Assembly (NCBI GenBank): GCA_027066725.1
Contig: JAMONC010000347.1
Span: 1 to 5,669, forward strand
Direction: 5' to 3'
From: Desulfobacterales bacterium
Lineage (GTDB): Bacteria; Desulfobacterota; Dissulfuribacteria; Dissulfuribacterales; JAMONC01
DNA length: 5,669 nucleotides
Each line of letters opens with the position of its first letter. Within the stretch, counting starts at the first letter, position 1. This document shows, in pieces, positions 4,619-5,669 of the stretch. Made by a program: the position numbers and the translations under genes. A model generated the notes under the pieces. That model saw only the letters and a list, made by a program, of their open reading frames with translations. It was not told the origin of the DNA and ran no database searches.

Positions 4619-5669
4619 CTAATTAAGAAGTTTAAACTTTTTAATATCTAATTTGTTTCCAATAATCAGTAACATATCACCATGTTCGATTTTATAATCT
4701 GAGTGAGGTACAAGTAGTTTACCATTTTTCTTTTTTATCATAATTATTTCTATTTTATATCTTACTCTTATTTGGAGTTCTTTTAGAGTTTTACCTATAA
4801 AACTTTTAGGAGGAATACGTTGAGAAATTATATAGTCCTCCGACACCTCTATTTCTCTTAATCTTTTGAGTAGATCAAAGGAACTTGCTACACAACCCGA
4901 TAAATCTCTGCTAGATTCTTTTTCAGTTAATAATTTTAAGATTTCATCTTCTAATATACTTCCTAATAATTTTTTATCTGTGAAATTGTTTACTACAGGT
5001 ATTTCTTTATTTTTTTCTATTGCAAATATTCTAACAACTAATTCTAATTTATCTTCAGGTACAACTAGATGTTTTATTGGCTCCATTATATCCTTTAAAT
5101 ATATGTCTTCTAAATCTTTTCTTTTTAACATATATTTCTTTATAAGGTTTAGAGATATATATCCACAAAGAGTTTTATCTTTTTTAGTTATAAATATTGA
5201 TCTATAAGGATTTTCCAATAATTTAGTAAGAGCAATATCAAATTTTGAGTTCACATCTAAAGTTAATACTGACTTATTAATAACCTCGCTTACTTTAATA
5301 ATATCTAGTATATTAGTTTCTTCATTAGAAAAAAGATTTAATCCTCGTCTTGTTAATTTCAGGGTGTAAATGGAGTCTTTTTTTATGAGACTTGCTACTA
5401 CTGTAGCCACAACACATGCTGCCATAAGAGGTGGAATAATTGTATAGTCATTTGTAAGTTCAAATATCATTATTATAGCTGTTATTGGAGCATGGGTGGC
5501 TCCTGCAACAACTGCTCCCATTGTAACTAATGCATAAGCACCTGATGTGGCAGTAATAGTTGGGAAAGCCATATGAATAATATGACCTAAAAATCCTCCT
5601 GTCATTGCCCCTAAAAATAGGGAAGGGGCAAAGATTCCTCCAGAGCCTCCAGAGCCAATCGTAATTGAA
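4619..5669 (-). CDS. ClC-family chloride channel/antiporter with CBS pair and TrkA-C domain, 5' part missing
   Basis: This is the C-terminal 349 residues of an inner-membrane ClC chloride transporter. The frame is open through the right edge. The methionine at 5605 is internal, because the residues before it read GSGGSGGIFAPSLFLGA, the ClC motif GxFxP that lines the chloride site. After this come helices ending in APITAIIMIFELTNDY and the final helix with SIYTLKL, whose tyrosine (visible residue 101) corresponds to chloride-binding Y445 of the E. coli protein. The cytoplasmic part has two CBS domains (visible residues about 126-181 and 190-247), which in this family bind adenine nucleotides, and a TrkA-C (RCK-C) domain at about 276-345 (IGKTLKELQIR, then HGDMLLIIG). 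The gating and proton glutamates lie outside the window, so channel or antiporter cannot be decided. It ends with TAG and converges on prx. Confidence 0.93.
   Translation of the reverse strand, partial: SITIGSGGSGGIFAPSLFLGAMTGGFLGHIIHMAFPTITATSGAYALVTMGAVVAGATHAPITAIIMIFELTNDYTIIPPLMAACVVATVVASLIKKDSIYTLKLTRRGLNLFSNEETNILDIIKVSEVINKSVLTLDVNSKFDIALTKLLENPYRSIFITKKDKTLCGYISLNLIKKYMLKRKDLEDIYLKDIMEPIKHLVVPEDKLELVVRIFAIEKNKEIPVVNNFTDKKLLGSILEDEILKLLTEKESSRDLSGCVASSFDLLKRLREIEVSEDYIISQRIPPKSFIGKTLKELQIRVRYKIEIIMIKKKNGKLLVPHSDYKIEHGDMLLIIGNKLDIKKFKLLN

Noticed and set aside
4866..5207. Plus-strand open frame of 113 codons opposite the ClC gene
   Set aside because: It is fully antisense to the CBS domains of a well-supported ClC protein, and no promoter or ribosome binding site is seen.
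5603..5605. Methionine codon at 5605 as the ClC start
   Set aside because: The frame is open upstream to the window edge and encodes the conserved GIFAP motif directly before it, so this is an internal methionine.
1..5669. CRISPR array, insertion sequence or tRNA gene
   Set aside because: No regularly spaced repeats, no transposase, no terminal inverted repeats with target duplications and no cloverleaf sequence could be found.

Overview
The window is AT-rich, with roughly one third G+C in the genes and far less in the central intergenic gap. It looks like a chromosomal housekeeping segment of a Gram-negative bacterium. RpoD carries a long non-conserved insert between regions 1.2 and 2.1, and dnaG lies directly before rpoD. 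Both fit the Proteobacteria/Desulfobacterota side of the tree. An AT-rich, possibly thermophilic, Desulfobacterota member is my best guess, but this is inference and no taxonomic marker settles it.

Layout, left to right. Positions 1-109 are downstream of rpoD and hold only weak inverted repeats and perhaps the first codons of a further gene. On the minus strand lie rpoD (housekeeping sigma factor, 110-1726) and, 32 bases upstream of it, dnaG (primase, 1759-3510). Together they form the dnaG-rpoD part of the macromolecular synthesis operon. The rpsU gene that often precedes dnaG is not present here. Positions 3511-3914 are a very AT-rich gap between divergent genes. It carries a good minus-strand promoter for dnaG-rpoD, a candidate 22-codon leader ORF ending just before dnaG, a plus-strand promoter for the next gene, and several inverted repeats that could be operators. 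On the plus strand, 3915-4565 encodes a Prx6-type peroxiredoxin with the extra C-terminal cysteines known from thermophilic archaeal homologues. A strong 16-bp hairpin (4575-4618) separates it from a convergent minus-strand gene. That gene encodes a ClC-family chloride transporter with CBS and TrkA-C domains, and it runs off the right edge of the window.

How the genes relate: dnaG and rpoD are co-transcribed and couple replication priming with transcription initiation. rpoD has a much stronger ribosome binding site than dnaG, as expected if sigma factor is needed in larger amounts than primase. The peroxiredoxin is a single-gene unit for peroxide defence, with a Fur/PerR-like palindrome at its predicted start site. 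The ClC protein is a membrane transporter with cytoplasmic ligand-sensing domains and has no evident functional tie to the other genes. The most interesting signals are regulatory: the dnaG leader ORF with a hairpin over the dnaG ribosome binding site, and the palindromes in the divergent gap. I see no clear novel multi-gene system.
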